This document shows, piece by piece, positions 25,171-34,575 of a DNA stretch of 64,000 bases. The position numbers and the translations under genes are program-made. The number at the start of each line of letters is the position of its first letter. Position 1 is the stretch's first letter. The stretch lies in NCBI RefSeq assembly GCF_001040945.1, contig NZ_CP011930.1, positions 558,001-622,000 of the forward strand, written 5' to 3'. This DNA comes from Herbaspirillum seropedicae. Lineage in GTDB: Bacteria; Pseudomonadota; Gammaproteobacteria; Burkholderiales; Burkholderiaceae_D. The notes under the pieces are model-generated. The model had not been told where the DNA came from. It made no database searches and saw only the letters and a program-made list of their open reading frames with translations.

Positions 25171-27051
25171 TCAGGCCTTGAGCTCAGGCCGCATATGCGT
25201 CGCCGCAAAGGCCAGTCCCTCCTCGAATGAACTCAGCACCATGTCCACCTGATCCTTGACCACGCCAGCCTCTACCTCTTCGCTGAAGAACGAGGGGCGG
25301 ATCGTCGCCAGCAGCGCCTGCGGAATGGCTGCGCGCAGCGTGCGCACCTGCTCTTGCCAGCGCGCCAGGCTCTCGCGCAGCGGATAGACCAGGAACACGA
25401 TGGAGACCAGCTCGGCCTTGCTGCTGTCGGGCTGCTCGTCCTCCGGACGGTCCAGCGTGATGCTGCGGGCGTCGATGCCGGTCATGCGCAGCGCATGCAC
25501 CAGCAGTTCGCAGAGCAGGTCGTCGCGCTCATGATCGAGCCCCGCGCACAGCACCACCGAGCCCACCGGCACATCCAGCGAGCCTTGCCAGCGTCCCAGC
25601 CGGGCCTGGCGCAGTTCGCGCAGGTGGGCGCCGACGCTGCTGTTGAGCAGCGGCACTTCGCGCCGGCGGCGCAGGCTCTTGGGCGTGCCGGGGGTCTGCA
25701 TCAGGGTTTCGGTCAGTTGCGAGATGGAACTGAGCAGGCGGTTCTGCTGCGGCCCTTCGATGCGGCCCTCGCGGAAATCCACTGCGGCCAGCGCCAGGCC
25801 GGGCAAGAGCACCTGGTCGCAGTACTTGGCGAAGCTCTGCTTTTGCAGATGACGGCGCGCATCGCGGATGATGGCGTCGGATTCGCCGGCCAGGGCGCGC
25901 TGGTAGAAGCGTTCGGCATGGCTCATGTCGGGCGCTTCGCCCAGGAGGATGCTGATGGGTTCCAGCGCGGCGACGTGGCGTCCCGCCACCACCAGGCATA
26001 GCGTCAGCGGGGTCGACAGCAACAGGCCGATCGGTCCCCACAGGCTGCCCCAGAACAGCGCCGAGACGATCACCGCCAATGGCGACAGCCCCGAACTATG
26101 GCCATAGATGCGCGGTTCGATGAAGTTGGCCACGATCACTTCCAGGCAGCCGTAAAAGGCCAGGAAGGACAAGGCCAGCCACCAGCCCGGATCGATGGCT
26201 GCAATGAAGATGGCGATCATCACCCCCGAAGCCAGCGCGCCCAGGTAAGGCACGAAGCGCAGCACGCCGGCCAGCGTGCCCCACAGCACCGCATGCGGCA
26301 CGCCGCCGGCGGCCAGGACCGCGCCCATGATCAGGCCGAACGCCAGGTTGACCAGGAACTGCGAGAAGAAGAAGCGCGACACCCCTTCGGCCGCGTCACC
26401 CAGCGCCTGCATGGTGCGGCTCATCTCGGTGAGGCCGGCCAGGCGGATCAGGCGCTCGCGCAGCGATTCCTGTTCCAGCAGGATGAACACCAGCAGCACC
26501 AGCACGATACCGGCCTGGCCGATCGGTCCCCAGGCCAGCGCAAAGAGGCGCTTGATCGCCCCTCGCACCGACATGCGGGTATCGGCTTCGGCCGCAGGCG
26601 CCGGCGCAGTGGCGGCGGCATGGCTGGCCTTCTTGCCGCTGCGGGTGGTTTCCGGCACCGGCTGCGGGATCACCGCGCTCAGTTCCGCTTCCAGCCGCGC
26701 GAAGGGGCGCTCGGTCATGGCGCGCACGCTTTCCACCTTGTCCTGGATGGCTTCGCGGTACTGCGGCAGGTCACTGGTGACGCTGACCAGCTGGAAGGCC
26801 AGCACCACCGCCAGCGCCACCAGGCAGGAGCCCACCAGCAGCACCGAGACGATGGCTGCCCCCGCGCGGTTCAGGCCGAGCGCATCGAGCTTGCGCACCA
26901 GCGGCAGGATGATCAGGCTGGCAATGCCGGCCACCGCCAGCGGCGCCAGGATCTCGCGGCCGAAATAGAGCATGCCCAGCGCGACAGCAGCGCCCAGCAG
27001 GGTGGTGGAATTGAAACGGGAGAGCGCGGAAGCTTTGCTGTGGATAGTCAT
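25171..27051 (-). CDS. AI-2E family permease with long C-terminal cytosolic domain
   Basis: Membrane protein of 626 residues. ATG 27051 (MTIHSKAS) is taken as start; a frame running on to 27237 has no ribosome site. Residues about 15-350 form the PerM/YdiK-type AI-2 exporter superfamily region with about eight helices (FVPYLGALASG, EPRIYGHSSGLSPLAVIVSALFWG). A long loop (about 105-160) carries Ala/Thr-rich sequence. After residue 360 there is a non-membrane tail of about 260 residues. It ends in an alpha/beta region (VVLCAGLDHERDDLLCELLVHALRMTGIDA) resembling the cobalamin-binding-type fold. The permease family exports diverse solutes; substrate unknown. The gene is divergent from the TonB receptor. 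Confidence 0.85.
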   Translation of the reverse strand: MTIHSKASALSRFNSTTLLGAAVALGMLYFGREILAPLAVAGIASLIILPLVRKLDALGLNRAGAAIVSVLLVGSCLVALAVVLAFQLVSVTSDLPQYREAIQDKVESVRAMTERPFARLEAELSAVIPQPVPETTRSGKKASHAAATAPAPAAEADTRMSVRGAIKRLFALAWGPIGQAGIVLVLLVFILLEQESLRERLIRLAGLTEMSRTMQALGDAAEGVSRFFFSQFLVNLAFGLIMGAVLAAGGVPHAVLWGTLAGVLRFVPYLGALASGVMIAIFIAAIDPGWWLALSFLAFYGCLEVIVANFIEPRIYGHSSGLSPLAVIVSALFWGSLWGPIGLLLSTPLTLCLVVAGRHVAALEPISILLGEAPDMSHAERFYQRALAGESDAIIRDARRHLQKQSFAKYCDQVLLPGLALAAVDFREGRIEGPQQNRLLSSISQLTETLMQTPGTPKSLRRRREVPLLNSSVGAHLRELRQARLGRWQGSLDVPVGSVVLCAGLDHERDDLLCELLVHALRMTGIDARSITLDRPEDEQPDSSKAELVSIVFLVYPLRESLARWQEQVRTLRAAIPQALLATIRPSFFSEEVEAGVVKDQVDMVLSSFEEGLAFAATHMRPELKA

Positions 27052-27261
27052 GGCGTGTTGAGCTTGGCCTGAGGGGCAGGGGGCAGCGCGAGTATAGCAA
27101 TGCCCGCCGGGCTGGCGTGGCGGCGTCGGCAGAAGTTTTTTTGCTGCGGGCTGATCCGTTTTCGGAAGTCGAGGGTCAAGGCAGATGAGAACGCTTCTTT
27201 TTTGCATCCGGAAGCGTATCCCCATCTTGTCCATCATTCATCGATCCGAAAGGTAAGCACC

Positions 27262-29439
27262 ATGCGGCAGGCACAGCGCCACTGGCAGTCCAGCGAGTTT
27301 TCTTCCCCTCTTTGCACCCGTCCCACCGCCGTCGCGCAAGCCGCGCGCCTGCTGGTCCTGGGCACATTGCTGGCGGCGCCGGCCGCGTTCGCCCAGGACA
27401 GCGGCACGGCCCAGGACGCCAGCCTGCCCACCGTGACCGTCACCGGCCGCAGTGATACCGGCCTGCCCGCAGCCTATGCCGGTGGCCAGGTGGCGCGTGG
27501 CGGCGGCCTGGGCGTACTGGGTACGCAGGACGTGCTCGATACTCCCTTCTCGACCCTGAACTACACCGTCGAAGGCATCAAGAACCTGCAAGCCCGCACC
27601 GTGGGCGATGTCATCACCAGCGAAGCCTCGGTGCGCAACACCAACGGCGATGGCGGCTTCGGCGACAGCTACCAGATCCGTGGCCTGCCGGTGTCGGTCA
27701 ATGACACCGGCTTCAATGGCCTCTATGGACTGGTCTCGCTGAGCCGTATGTCCACCGCCATGCTGGAGCGGGTGGAAGTGCTCAAGGGACCCGGCACCCT
27801 GATGTATGGCATGGGTCCGGCCGGCGGCGTGGGCGGCGCGATCAACCTGGTCAGCAAGCGCGCTGGCGAGGAACCGGTTTCCAGCCTCACCGCGACCTAT
27901 GTGGGCAGCGCCCAGCTGGGCCTGCAGGGCGACATCGGCCGGCGTTTCGGCCAGGACAAGGAATGGGGCATCCGCGTCAATGCGCTCTATGCCGATGGCC
28001 GCACCAGCGTGGCCGACAACCGTCAGCAGCAGAGCATGGGTTCGCTGGCGCTGGACTATACCGGGCGCAAGCTGCGCTGGACCCTGGACGCCTACACCCA
28101 GCACGAAGACACCCGCAACTTCCGGCCGCAGTTCAGTATCGGCACCACCAGCATGCCATCGGCCCCGGCGGGCGACAGCAATCTCTATCCCGGCAATACC
28201 TTGCAGATCGACGACAAGGTCGTGGCAACCCGGCTGGAATACGATCTCACCGAGCAATTGACTGCCTATGGCGCGATCGGCTACCACGAAGGCGCGACGG
28301 CGCAGAGCTTCCCCAGCGCCACCATCACCGGCCTGGATGGCGCGACCTCGGTGCGCAATGGCTACTACGACCAGAAGGTCGTCAGCACCTCGGCCGATGT
28401 CGGCCTGCGCGCGCGCTTTGCCACCGGGCCGGTGCAGCATACCCTGAGCATGGCGGCCAATACGCTGGACCAGCAGACCAGCTACTTCTACTTCGTCAAC
28501 GCCACCGGCGTGGCGTCCAACCTGTACCAACCCGCTCCGCTGGCCCCGGTCACCGCCGCCCGTGGCGAACCCCTGCCGCAGAGCCAGACGCGCCTGAGCG
28601 GCCTGGCGCTGACCGATACCCTGTCCATCGCCGATGGTCGCCTGCTGCTCACCGGCGGCCTGCGCCGCCAGCAGGTCTACAGCAACAGCTTCAGCACCCG
28701 CTCCAGCAGCAACAAGATCGGCTATTCGCCGGTGCTGGGCGTGGTGGTCAAGCCGCTGGAAAACCTCTCGCTGTATGCCAACTACACCGCCGGCCTGTCG
28801 GCGGGCGGCTTTGCCGGCGCCCAGTACGCCAATGCCGGCCAGGCCTTTGCACCCTACAAGACCAAGCAGTATGAAAGCGGCGTGAAGCTCGACTGGGGAC
28901 GCGTCACCACCACCGCCGCGGTGTTCCAGATCGAACGCGCCAACAGCTCCACGGCCGTGGTCGGTTCGCAGACCTTCGCCACCCAGGATGGCCGCGCGCG
29001 CGTGCGCGGGCTGGAGCTGTCAGCCTATGGCGAAGCGCAGCGCGGCCTGCGTCTCATGGCCAGCGGCACCTTCTTCGAGACGCGCCAGTCGCATACCGTG
29101 GGTGGAACCAATGACGGCAAGGAGATCGGCGCCGTGCCCAAGCACAACTTCAACCTCGGGGCAGACTGGGACACGCCGTGGCTCCAGGGCCTGGCGCTCA
29201 ATACGCGCATCATCAACACCGGCGCGAGCTGGTACAGCGACGCCAATACCGTCAAGGTGCCAGGCTGGACCCGCATGGACCTGGGCGCGCGCTACACCAG
29301 CCGGTTGGGCGGCCAGACCATCACCTATCGCGCCAACCTGGAAAACCTGTTCGACAAGCATTACTGGATCATGCAGAACGGCTATGCCGGCTACGGCGCA
29401 GGTCGCACGCTGGTGTTATCGGCACAGGTGGACTTCTGA
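27262..29439 (+). CDS. TonB-dependent siderophore-type receptor
   Basis: Outer-membrane receptor of 725 residues. ATG 27262 follows AAAGGTAAG; the frame runs further 5' but the signal peptide (ARLLVLGTLLAAPAAFAQ) fits this start. A TonB box-like stretch (LPTVTVTGR) begins the mature chain. The plug domain (about 60-200) has the VEVLKGPGTLMYGMGPAGG motif, and a 22-strand barrel is expected up to the C-terminal Phe (LVLSAQVDF). The plug sequence is of the ferric siderophore class. No siderophore synthesis or Fur-type operator is evident nearby. Confidence 0.92.
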   Translation: MRQAQRHWQSSEFSSPLCTRPTAVAQAARLLVLGTLLAAPAAFAQDSGTAQDASLPTVTVTGRSDTGLPAAYAGGQVARGGGLGVLGTQDVLDTPFSTLNYTVEGIKNLQARTVGDVITSEASVRNTNGDGGFGDSYQIRGLPVSVNDTGFNGLYGLVSLSRMSTAMLERVEVLKGPGTLMYGMGPAGGVGGAINLVSKRAGEEPVSSLTATYVGSAQLGLQGDIGRRFGQDKEWGIRVNALYADGRTSVADNRQQQSMGSLALDYTGRKLRWTLDAYTQHEDTRNFRPQFSIGTTSMPSAPAGDSNLYPGNTLQIDDKVVATRLEYDLTEQLTAYGAIGYHEGATAQSFPSATITGLDGATSVRNGYYDQKVVSTSADVGLRARFATGPVQHTLSMAANTLDQQTSYFYFVNATGVASNLYQPAPLAPVTAARGEPLPQSQTRLSGLALTDTLSIADGRLLLTGGLRRQQVYSNSFSTRSSSNKIGYSPVLGVVVKPLENLSLYANYTAGLSAGGFAGAQYANAGQAFAPYKTKQYESGVKLDWGRVTTTAAVFQIERANSSTAVVGSQTFATQDGRARVRGLELSAYGEAQRGLRLMASGTFFETRQSHTVGGTNDGKEIGAVPKHNFNLGADWDTPWLQGLALNTRIINTGASWYSDANTVKVPGWTRMDLGARYTSRLGGQTITYRANLENLFDKHYWIMQNGYAGYGAGRTLVLSAQVDF

Positions 29440-29595
29440 TGTGATCGCGCCGCGCTGGTCTCGGCGCAGAGCCTGTGGTGGGCTCTTCCCCGTTGCTGGC
29501 GCGGCGTTCCAGGCTGGAGGGAGAAATCGAGGGCGCGTGAGCTTCTCACGCGGCCTTGTTCAGGTGGACCTTCTACGCTGACCTTTTCTGCACCA

Positions 29596-29991
29596 TCACG
29601 CTGCCGGCTGTTCATACAGCTCCAGCGGCAAGCCATCGGGATCGGCGAAGAAGGTGAAGCGCTTCTCCGTGTATTCATCGACGCGGATCTCTTCCACCGC
29701 CACGCCCTGTGATTCCAGCCAGGCCTTGGCGGCGGCCACGTTTTCCACGGCAAAGCAGAGATGGCGCAGGCCGCAGGCCTCGGGCCGCGAAGGCCGCGCT
29801 GGGGGCGCGGGAAAGGAGAACAGTTCCAGTTGCCCGCCGGAGGGCAGGGCCAGGTCCAGCTTCCAGGACTGGCGCGCCTCGCGGTAATGTTCGGCCACGA
29901 CGCGCAGGCCCAGCAGGTCGACGTAGAAGGCGCGCGAGGCGGCATAGTCTGAACAGATCAGGGCGACGTGATGGATGGCTTGCAGTTGCAT
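29596..29991 (-). CDS. VOC-family protein, YaeR/GloA2-like
   Basis: Glyoxalase-fold protein of 131 residues. It opens with MQLQAIHHVALICSDYAASRAFYVDLLG. The His in HHVAL, Glu in QLELFSFP, His in LRHLCF and Glu in LELYEQ are the four metal-ligand positions expected for this group. This makes it a stronger enzyme candidate than the VOC protein at 10959. Relatives are annotated as lactoylglutathione lyase-like, but activity is rarely shown. It is separated from the LysR gene by 22 bp on the same strand, so the two may be co-transcribed. Confidence 0.88.
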   Translation of the reverse strand: MQLQAIHHVALICSDYAASRAFYVDLLGLRVVAEHYREARQSWKLDLALPSGGQLELFSFPAPPARPSRPEACGLRHLCFAVENVAAAKAWLESQGVAVEEIRVDEYTEKRFTFFADPDGLPLELYEQPAA

Positions 29992-30013
29992 GGGCGTTTC
30001 CTGATACGAAAAG

Positions 30014-30958
30014 TTAGGGTTTGCCGGGCCGGCGGTGCGCCAGCGGTGCGCAGACGGCGCGTACTTTGTCGCGCAGCCAACGATGCGCCGGGTCCAGTTC
30101 CACCCGTGGATGCCACATCAGCGACACGATGATGGGCTCCAGCGGCAGCGGCAGTTCGAACACATGGATGCCAGCGGCGCTGCCGTCCTTGCGCTCTGCA
30201 CCGGCGCGGGTGAGGAAGGAGCCCGGCACCATCGTCACCAGGTCCGAGGTGCGCACCACCGCCAGCGCACCGGGAAAGCTCGGCACCACCGCCACCACCC
30301 TGCGCACCAGCCCGCGCGCGGCCAGCGCCTCGTGCAGCGGACCTGCGGCCACGCCGCGTGGCGAGGCGCTCACGTGATCAAAGGCGCAGTAGCGTTCGGC
30401 GCTGACCCGGCGCAGCGCTGCCAGCGGATGGCCGGTGCGCACCGCTCCCACGAAGCGATCGCGGAACAGCGTCTGCAGGCGCACCTCCGGCCCCATCTCG
30501 CTGGCCACGCCAATCTCCAGGTCGGCGCTACCCTCGCGCAGCGGCACTGGCCCGCGCTCCACCTTGGGCACGAAGCGCAGCCGCACCAGTGGCGCCTCTG
30601 CGGTCACGGCCTCGATCAACTGGGCGCCCAGGGCTTCGATGAAACCATCGTTGGCGCGGATGCTGAAGTCGCGCTCCAGCCGGCTCAGGTCCAGCTCCGG
30701 CACCGACGGGCGCAGCACCGAACGCGCTTCGTGGACCACATTGCGCACGCGTTCGCGCAGCGCTTCGGCGCAGGGGGTGAGCACCATCTGGCGTCCGGCG
30801 CGCACCAGCAGCGGGTCGCCGGTGGCTTCGCGCAGCCGCGTGAGGGTGCGGCTCATGGCCGAGGCGCTCAGGCCGAGCCGACGCGCTGCGCCGGCCACGC
30901 TGGCTTCGGCGATGAGGGCATCGAGGGCGATGAGCAGGTTCAGGTCGGTTCCAGTCAT
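30014..30958 (-). CDS. LysR-family transcriptional regulator
   Basis: LysR protein of 314 residues. ATG 30958 (MTGTDLNLLIALDALI) is the family-typical start; a longer frame to 31012 would overlap the divergent promoter. HTH residues are SVAGAARRLGLSASAMSRTLTRLRE. The effector domain has a NodD/LinR-like look (DLNLL opening and RANDGFIEALG). It is divergent from a DHA2-type exporter, 131 bp away, and immediately upstream of the VOC gene. It likely controls one or both. Confidence 0.9.
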   Translation of the reverse strand: MTGTDLNLLIALDALIAEASVAGAARRLGLSASAMSRTLTRLREATGDPLLVRAGRQMVLTPCAEALRERVRNVVHEARSVLRPSVPELDLSRLERDFSIRANDGFIEALGAQLIEAVTAEAPLVRLRFVPKVERGPVPLREGSADLEIGVASEMGPEVRLQTLFRDRFVGAVRTGHPLAALRRVSAERYCAFDHVSASPRGVAAGPLHEALAARGLVRRVVAVVPSFPGALAVVRTSDLVTMVPGSFLTRAGAERKDGSAAGIHVFELPLPLEPIIVSLMWHPRVELDPAHRWLRDKVRAVCAPLAHRRPGKP

Positions 30959-31089
30959 GACGGGGATGCTAGCACGATCGCGCCAGACATGGCGTCGCAT
31001 GCAATGATCCATTGCAAGCCATGCGTCTTCCGCCTTGTCTGCCGGATGGCTATAGTGAAGGCCTGTCCCGCTTTTTGCCGATCCCCGCC

Positions 31090-32544
31090 ATGGAACTGTT
31101 CTCCGACCACCCCAACGATGAAGGCTTGCCCGGCAAGCAACGCCGCCGCGCCATGCTGGCCGTCATGACCGCCACCACCATGGCCGTCTTCGACGGCACC
31201 ATCATCAATGTGGCGCTGCCCCAGATCAGCCAGGCCCTGCAGACCTCGGCAGCCGTGTCGATCTGGGTGTCCAATGCCTATCTGCTGGCCACGGCCATGA
31301 CCCTGGCGGCCTTTGCGGCGCTGTCCTCGCGCATCGGTTTTCGCGCCCAGTTCAGCGCCGGGCTGGCGGTGTTCACGCTGGCCTCGCTGGGCTGTGCGCT
31401 GTCGGGCTCGGTGACCTTGCTGATACTCATGCGCATCCTGCAGGGGCTGGGCGGCGCGGCCATGCTCAGCATTGCGCCGGCGATCCATCGCACCATCTTC
31501 CCCAATCGTCTGCTGGGCCGCATCCTGGGTCTGAATGCCGTGCTGGTGGCCGCCAGCACGGCAGTGGGGCCGGTGCTGGGCGGCACCTTGCTGGCCATGC
31601 TGGGCTGGGAATGGATCTTCGCCATCAATGTGCCGCTGGGCGTCTTGGCGGTGTGGCTGGCCTGGAACGCCGTGCCCGATACGCGCAAGCCGGCCCAGGC
31701 CGCCTTCGACCTGGCCGGCGCACTCTGGTCGGCGCTCGCGATGGGGGCGCTGATCATGGCCGCCGATACCTGCGCGCGTTTCGCCGAACCCGGCCAGGGC
31801 AGTGGGGCCGCCTTCACCGCCGCCGCCTATGCTGTCACGGCGCTGCTGGCGGGCCTGGCCTTTGTGCGCGGCCAGCGTCGTGCCGCTGATCCATTGTTGC
31901 CGCTGGACATCTTCGCCAACCCACGCTTCTCGCTGGCCGCGCTGACCTCACTGGCTTCCTTCGTGGGGCAGGGCATTGCCTTCGTGGCCCTGCCTTTCCT
32001 GTTCCAGAACGCCTATGGCTATACGGCCTTCGAATCGGCGGCCTTGTTCACGCCCTGGCCGCTGGGCATCGTGCTGGTCGCGCCCCATGCTGGCCGGCTG
32101 GCCGACCGTCATTCGCCGGCGCTGTTGTCCAGCCTGGGGCTGGCGCTCTTTGCGCTGGGGCTGGTGCTGCTGGCCTTGCTGCCCGATCAGGCCCAGCCTT
32201 GGGATATCGGCTGGCGTGCGCTGGTCTGCGGCATGGGTTTCGGATTCTTCCAGAGTCCCAACAACCGCGAGATGCTCGGCAATGTGTCGCGCGAGCGCAG
32301 CGGCAATGCCTCGGGGGTGCTGGCCATCATGCGTACCTTCGGGCAATGCCTGGGGGCGGCGCTGCTGGGCGTGATCCTGGCCGTGCGGACTGCCGCCGCC
32401 GTGGCGCAGGGCGAGTTGCAGATGAATCCCGTCCAGGATGGCGAGGCGATCCGTATCGCACTGTGGCTTGCGGCAGCGGCCACCGCGCTGGCGACGGCAG
32501 TGAGCGCCAGCCGTCTGCGTCGCAAGGCTGAATCGCCCGCCTGA
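31090..32544 (+). CDS. DHA2-type MFS drug exporter (EmrB/QacA-like)
   Basis: Proton-driven efflux transporter of 484 residues with about fourteen helices. ATG 31090 (MELFSDHPND) is taken as start. Motif signatures include VFDGTIINVALPQI in helix 1 (motif D1 of the DHA2 group), RILQGLGGAAM in helix 4, and motif C-like GPVLGGTLLAMLGWEWIFAINVPLG in helix 5-6. The last motif marks exporters. No membrane-fusion partner is nearby. The divergent LysR gene is its probable regulator. Substrate unknown; such pumps export dyes, antibiotics or aromatic acids. Confidence 0.88.
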   Translation: MELFSDHPNDEGLPGKQRRRAMLAVMTATTMAVFDGTIINVALPQISQALQTSAAVSIWVSNAYLLATAMTLAAFAALSSRIGFRAQFSAGLAVFTLASLGCALSGSVTLLILMRILQGLGGAAMLSIAPAIHRTIFPNRLLGRILGLNAVLVAASTAVGPVLGGTLLAMLGWEWIFAINVPLGVLAVWLAWNAVPDTRKPAQAAFDLAGALWSALAMGALIMAADTCARFAEPGQGSGAAFTAAAYAVTALLAGLAFVRGQRRAADPLLPLDIFANPRFSLAALTSLASFVGQGIAFVALPFLFQNAYGYTAFESAALFTPWPLGIVLVAPHAGRLADRHSPALLSSLGLALFALGLVLLALLPDQAQPWDIGWRALVCGMGFGFFQSPNNREMLGNVSRERSGNASGVLAIMRTFGQCLGAALLGVILAVRTAAAVAQGELQMNPVQDGEAIRIALWLAAAATALATAVSASRLRRKAESPA

Positions 32545-32867
32545 TGAGCTTTTGCGGGCGATGGTGCAGAAAACGTCAGCGCCGCCGAATGTATGGACAA
32601 AACTGAAATGTACGTAAAATCTAGATTTTATAGAACCCGTAAAGCATCGCTAATCCTCGCTTTGGCGTAACCGGCAGGAGCATAGACTGGCTCCTGCTTG
32701 TCGGCGTTCTTTCTGCCACATTTGCAACAATAACCATCACAACGCAAACCTCCCCCGACGCCAGTCTCAAGCAGAGGTTCTGCAGTCCGTCTCCCGGCAA
32801 GCACCGTCAAACTTCTCTCCGGCCTCATCCTTGAGTCGGCCGGAGGATATCGTATAGGGGACACACT
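32545..32867 (+). promoter_or_regulatory. Structured leader/promoter region of the chemoreceptor
   Basis: No gene in about 320 bp. It contains a perfect 16-bp palindrome TAAAATCTAGATTTTA (32615-32630). There is also a hairpin GCAGGAGC/GCTCCTGC (32674-32697) and a stem CTCCGGCC/GGCCGGAG (32817-32845) close to the start codon. The ribosome site is AGGGG eight bases before ATG 32868. This suggests operator control plus a folded 5' UTR. Confidence 0.45.
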
Positions 32868-34511
32868 ATGGGCAATCTGAAAGTCGTCACCAGGCTGGCA
32901 TTGGGCTTTGGCCTCATCCTGGTATTTCTGCTGAGCATTTCCGCACTGGGTTTATATGGTATGGCGCGCGTCAATGATGCGCTCACCGACATCACCGACG
33001 TCAACAATGCCGAGATCAAGCTGGTCACTGCCTTGCGCAATGCGCTGAGTCAGCGCGCATTGGCTATCCGCAACATTGCCTTGCTCGATGAGCAGGCCGA
33101 CATGCAGGTGGAATCGCAGACCCTGGCGCGCCAGGAAAAATTGTATGCCGATGCGTATGCCGCATTGGACAAGATGTTCACCACCGAAGCTGCCACCACC
33201 GAGCGCGAGCGGCAGTTGCTGGTGCAGATCAAGAACGATGAGGCGGCGACCTTGCCGCTGATGGCCAAGGCCGTGCAGCTAGGCCTGGAAAACAAGGCGG
33301 CCGAGGCGGGCAAGATGCTCATCACCCAGGTGCGCCCCAAGCAGCAGGCCTGGATCAAGTCGCTCACTGAGCTGGCGGAGTTCGAGGACCAGCTCAACGA
33401 TGAAGCCGCCACGAGCGCGCGCAACACCTATGCCTGGCTGCGCATGGTGACAGTGGCCGCAGCGCTGGCCGCGCTGCTGGTCGGTGTGGCGGCCTCGGCG
33501 CTGATTGCCCGCAGCATCCTGCGCCAGCTCGGCGCCGAACCCTCCGAGGCGCAAGCCGTCGCGCGTGACATCGCCAGCGGCGACCTGACCGCCACGGTGC
33601 GCGTGCGCGAGGGCGACAGCTCCAGCCTGATGGCCTCGATCGAACAGATGCGTTACCAGTTGAATGTGATCGCGCACGGCATCAAGTCCGCCGCCGAGAC
33701 CATCTCGGTGGCCAGCGGCCAGATCGCCCAGGGCAACTTCGACCTGTCGCAGCGCACCGAAGAGCAGGCTGCCTCTCTGGAAGAGACCGCCGCCAGCATG
33801 GAAGAGCTGACCACCACCGTGCGCCAGAACACCCAACACGCCAGCGAGGCGCTGCGCCTGTCGGGCGGCGCCACCGAGACCGCCGCGGCGGGCAGCCAGG
33901 CCTTCGACCGCGTGGTGCAGACCATGGACCGCATCACCGCCAGCAGCAGCAAGATGTCCGACATCATCAGCGTCATCGAAGGCATCGCCTTCCAGACCAA
34001 TATCCTGGCGTTGAATGCGGCGGTGGAAGCCGCGCGCGCCGGCGAGCAGGGACGCGGCTTTGCGGTGGTGGCGTCGGAAGTGCGTTCGCTGGCCCAGCGC
34101 AGTGCGGTGGCGGCCAAGGAGATCAAGGAGCTGATCGGCGAATCGATGTCGCACGTCGGAGCCGGTTCGCAGCTGGTCAGCGACGCCGGCCAGCAGATGG
34201 CCCAGATCGTGGCCTCGGTGCAACGATTCGGCGAGATCATGAATAACATTGCCACCGCCACCCAGGAACAGGGCAGCGGCATCGAGCAGATCAATACGGC
34301 CATGGTGCAGATGGACCAGGTGACCCAGCAGAACGCCGCCCTGGTGGAAGAGGCCAGCGCCGCTGCGCAGTCGCTGTCGCAACAGGCCAGCGGCTTGCTG
34401 AAGGTGGTCTCGGTGTTCAAGATCCGCCAGGACCGATCACTGGCCGCGCCGCTGGAACAGGCGGCGCTGACGCGCACACCGGGGATGCCGGGGATGCCGG
34501 CACTGCATTGA
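32868..34511 (+). CDS. Methyl-accepting chemotaxis protein (4HB sensor)
   Basis: Transmembrane chemoreceptor of 547 residues. Helix 1 (about 10-32) and helix 2 (about 190-212) flank a four-helix-bundle periplasmic domain, typical of Tsr/Tar-like 4HB receptors. HAMP follows, then the signalling domain. The CheA/CheW contact hairpin ([34 protein letters not shown]) and Glu/Gln methylation-type segments are present. The C-terminus is Ala/Pro/Met rich ([11 protein letters not shown]) and lacks the CheR pentapeptide. Ligand unknown. Transcribed alone, with a hairpin terminator candidate behind it. Confidence 0.94.
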   Translation: MGNLKVVTRLALGFGLILVFLLSISALGLYGMARVNDALTDITDVNNAEIKLVTALRNALSQRALAIRNIALLDEQADMQVESQTLARQEKLYADAYAALDKMFTTEAATTERERQLLVQIKNDEAATLPLMAKAVQLGLENKAAEAGKMLITQVRPKQQAWIKSLTELAEFEDQLNDEAATSARNTYAWLRMVTVAAALAALLVGVAASALIARSILRQLGAEPSEAQAVARDIASGDLTATVRVREGDSSSLMASIEQMRYQLNVIAHGIKSAAETISVASGQIAQGNFDLSQRTEEQAASLEETAASMEELTTTVRQNTQHASEALRLSGGATETAAAGSQAFDRVVQTMDRITASSSKMSDIISVIEGIAFQTNILALNAAVEAARAGEQGRGFAVVASEVRSLAQRSAVAAKEIKELIGESMSHVGAGSQLVSDAGQQMAQIVASVQRFGEIMNNIATATQEQGSGIEQINTAMVQMDQVTQQNAALVEEASAAAQSLSQQASGLLKVVSVFKIRQDRSLAAPLEQAALTRTPGMPGMPALH

Positions 34512-34527
34512 GGAGCGTGTTCTTCGC

Positions 34528-34558
34528 TGTGCCGATCCGGTCAGGCCGGATCCGCACA
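34528..34558. terminator. Bidirectional hairpin between convergent genes
   Basis: TGTGC-C-GATCCGG / CCGGATC-C-GCACA with a TCAGG loop lies between the chemoreceptor and the ABC ATPase gene ends. Pairing is strong but no clear T-run exists on either side. Confidence 0.5.
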
Positions 34559-34575
34559 GTTCCGCTCAGGTCGGA

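Noticed and set aside
27100..27262. Fur box before the TonB-dependent receptor
   Set aside because: The AT-rich parts do not show a convincing 19-bp Fur dyad.
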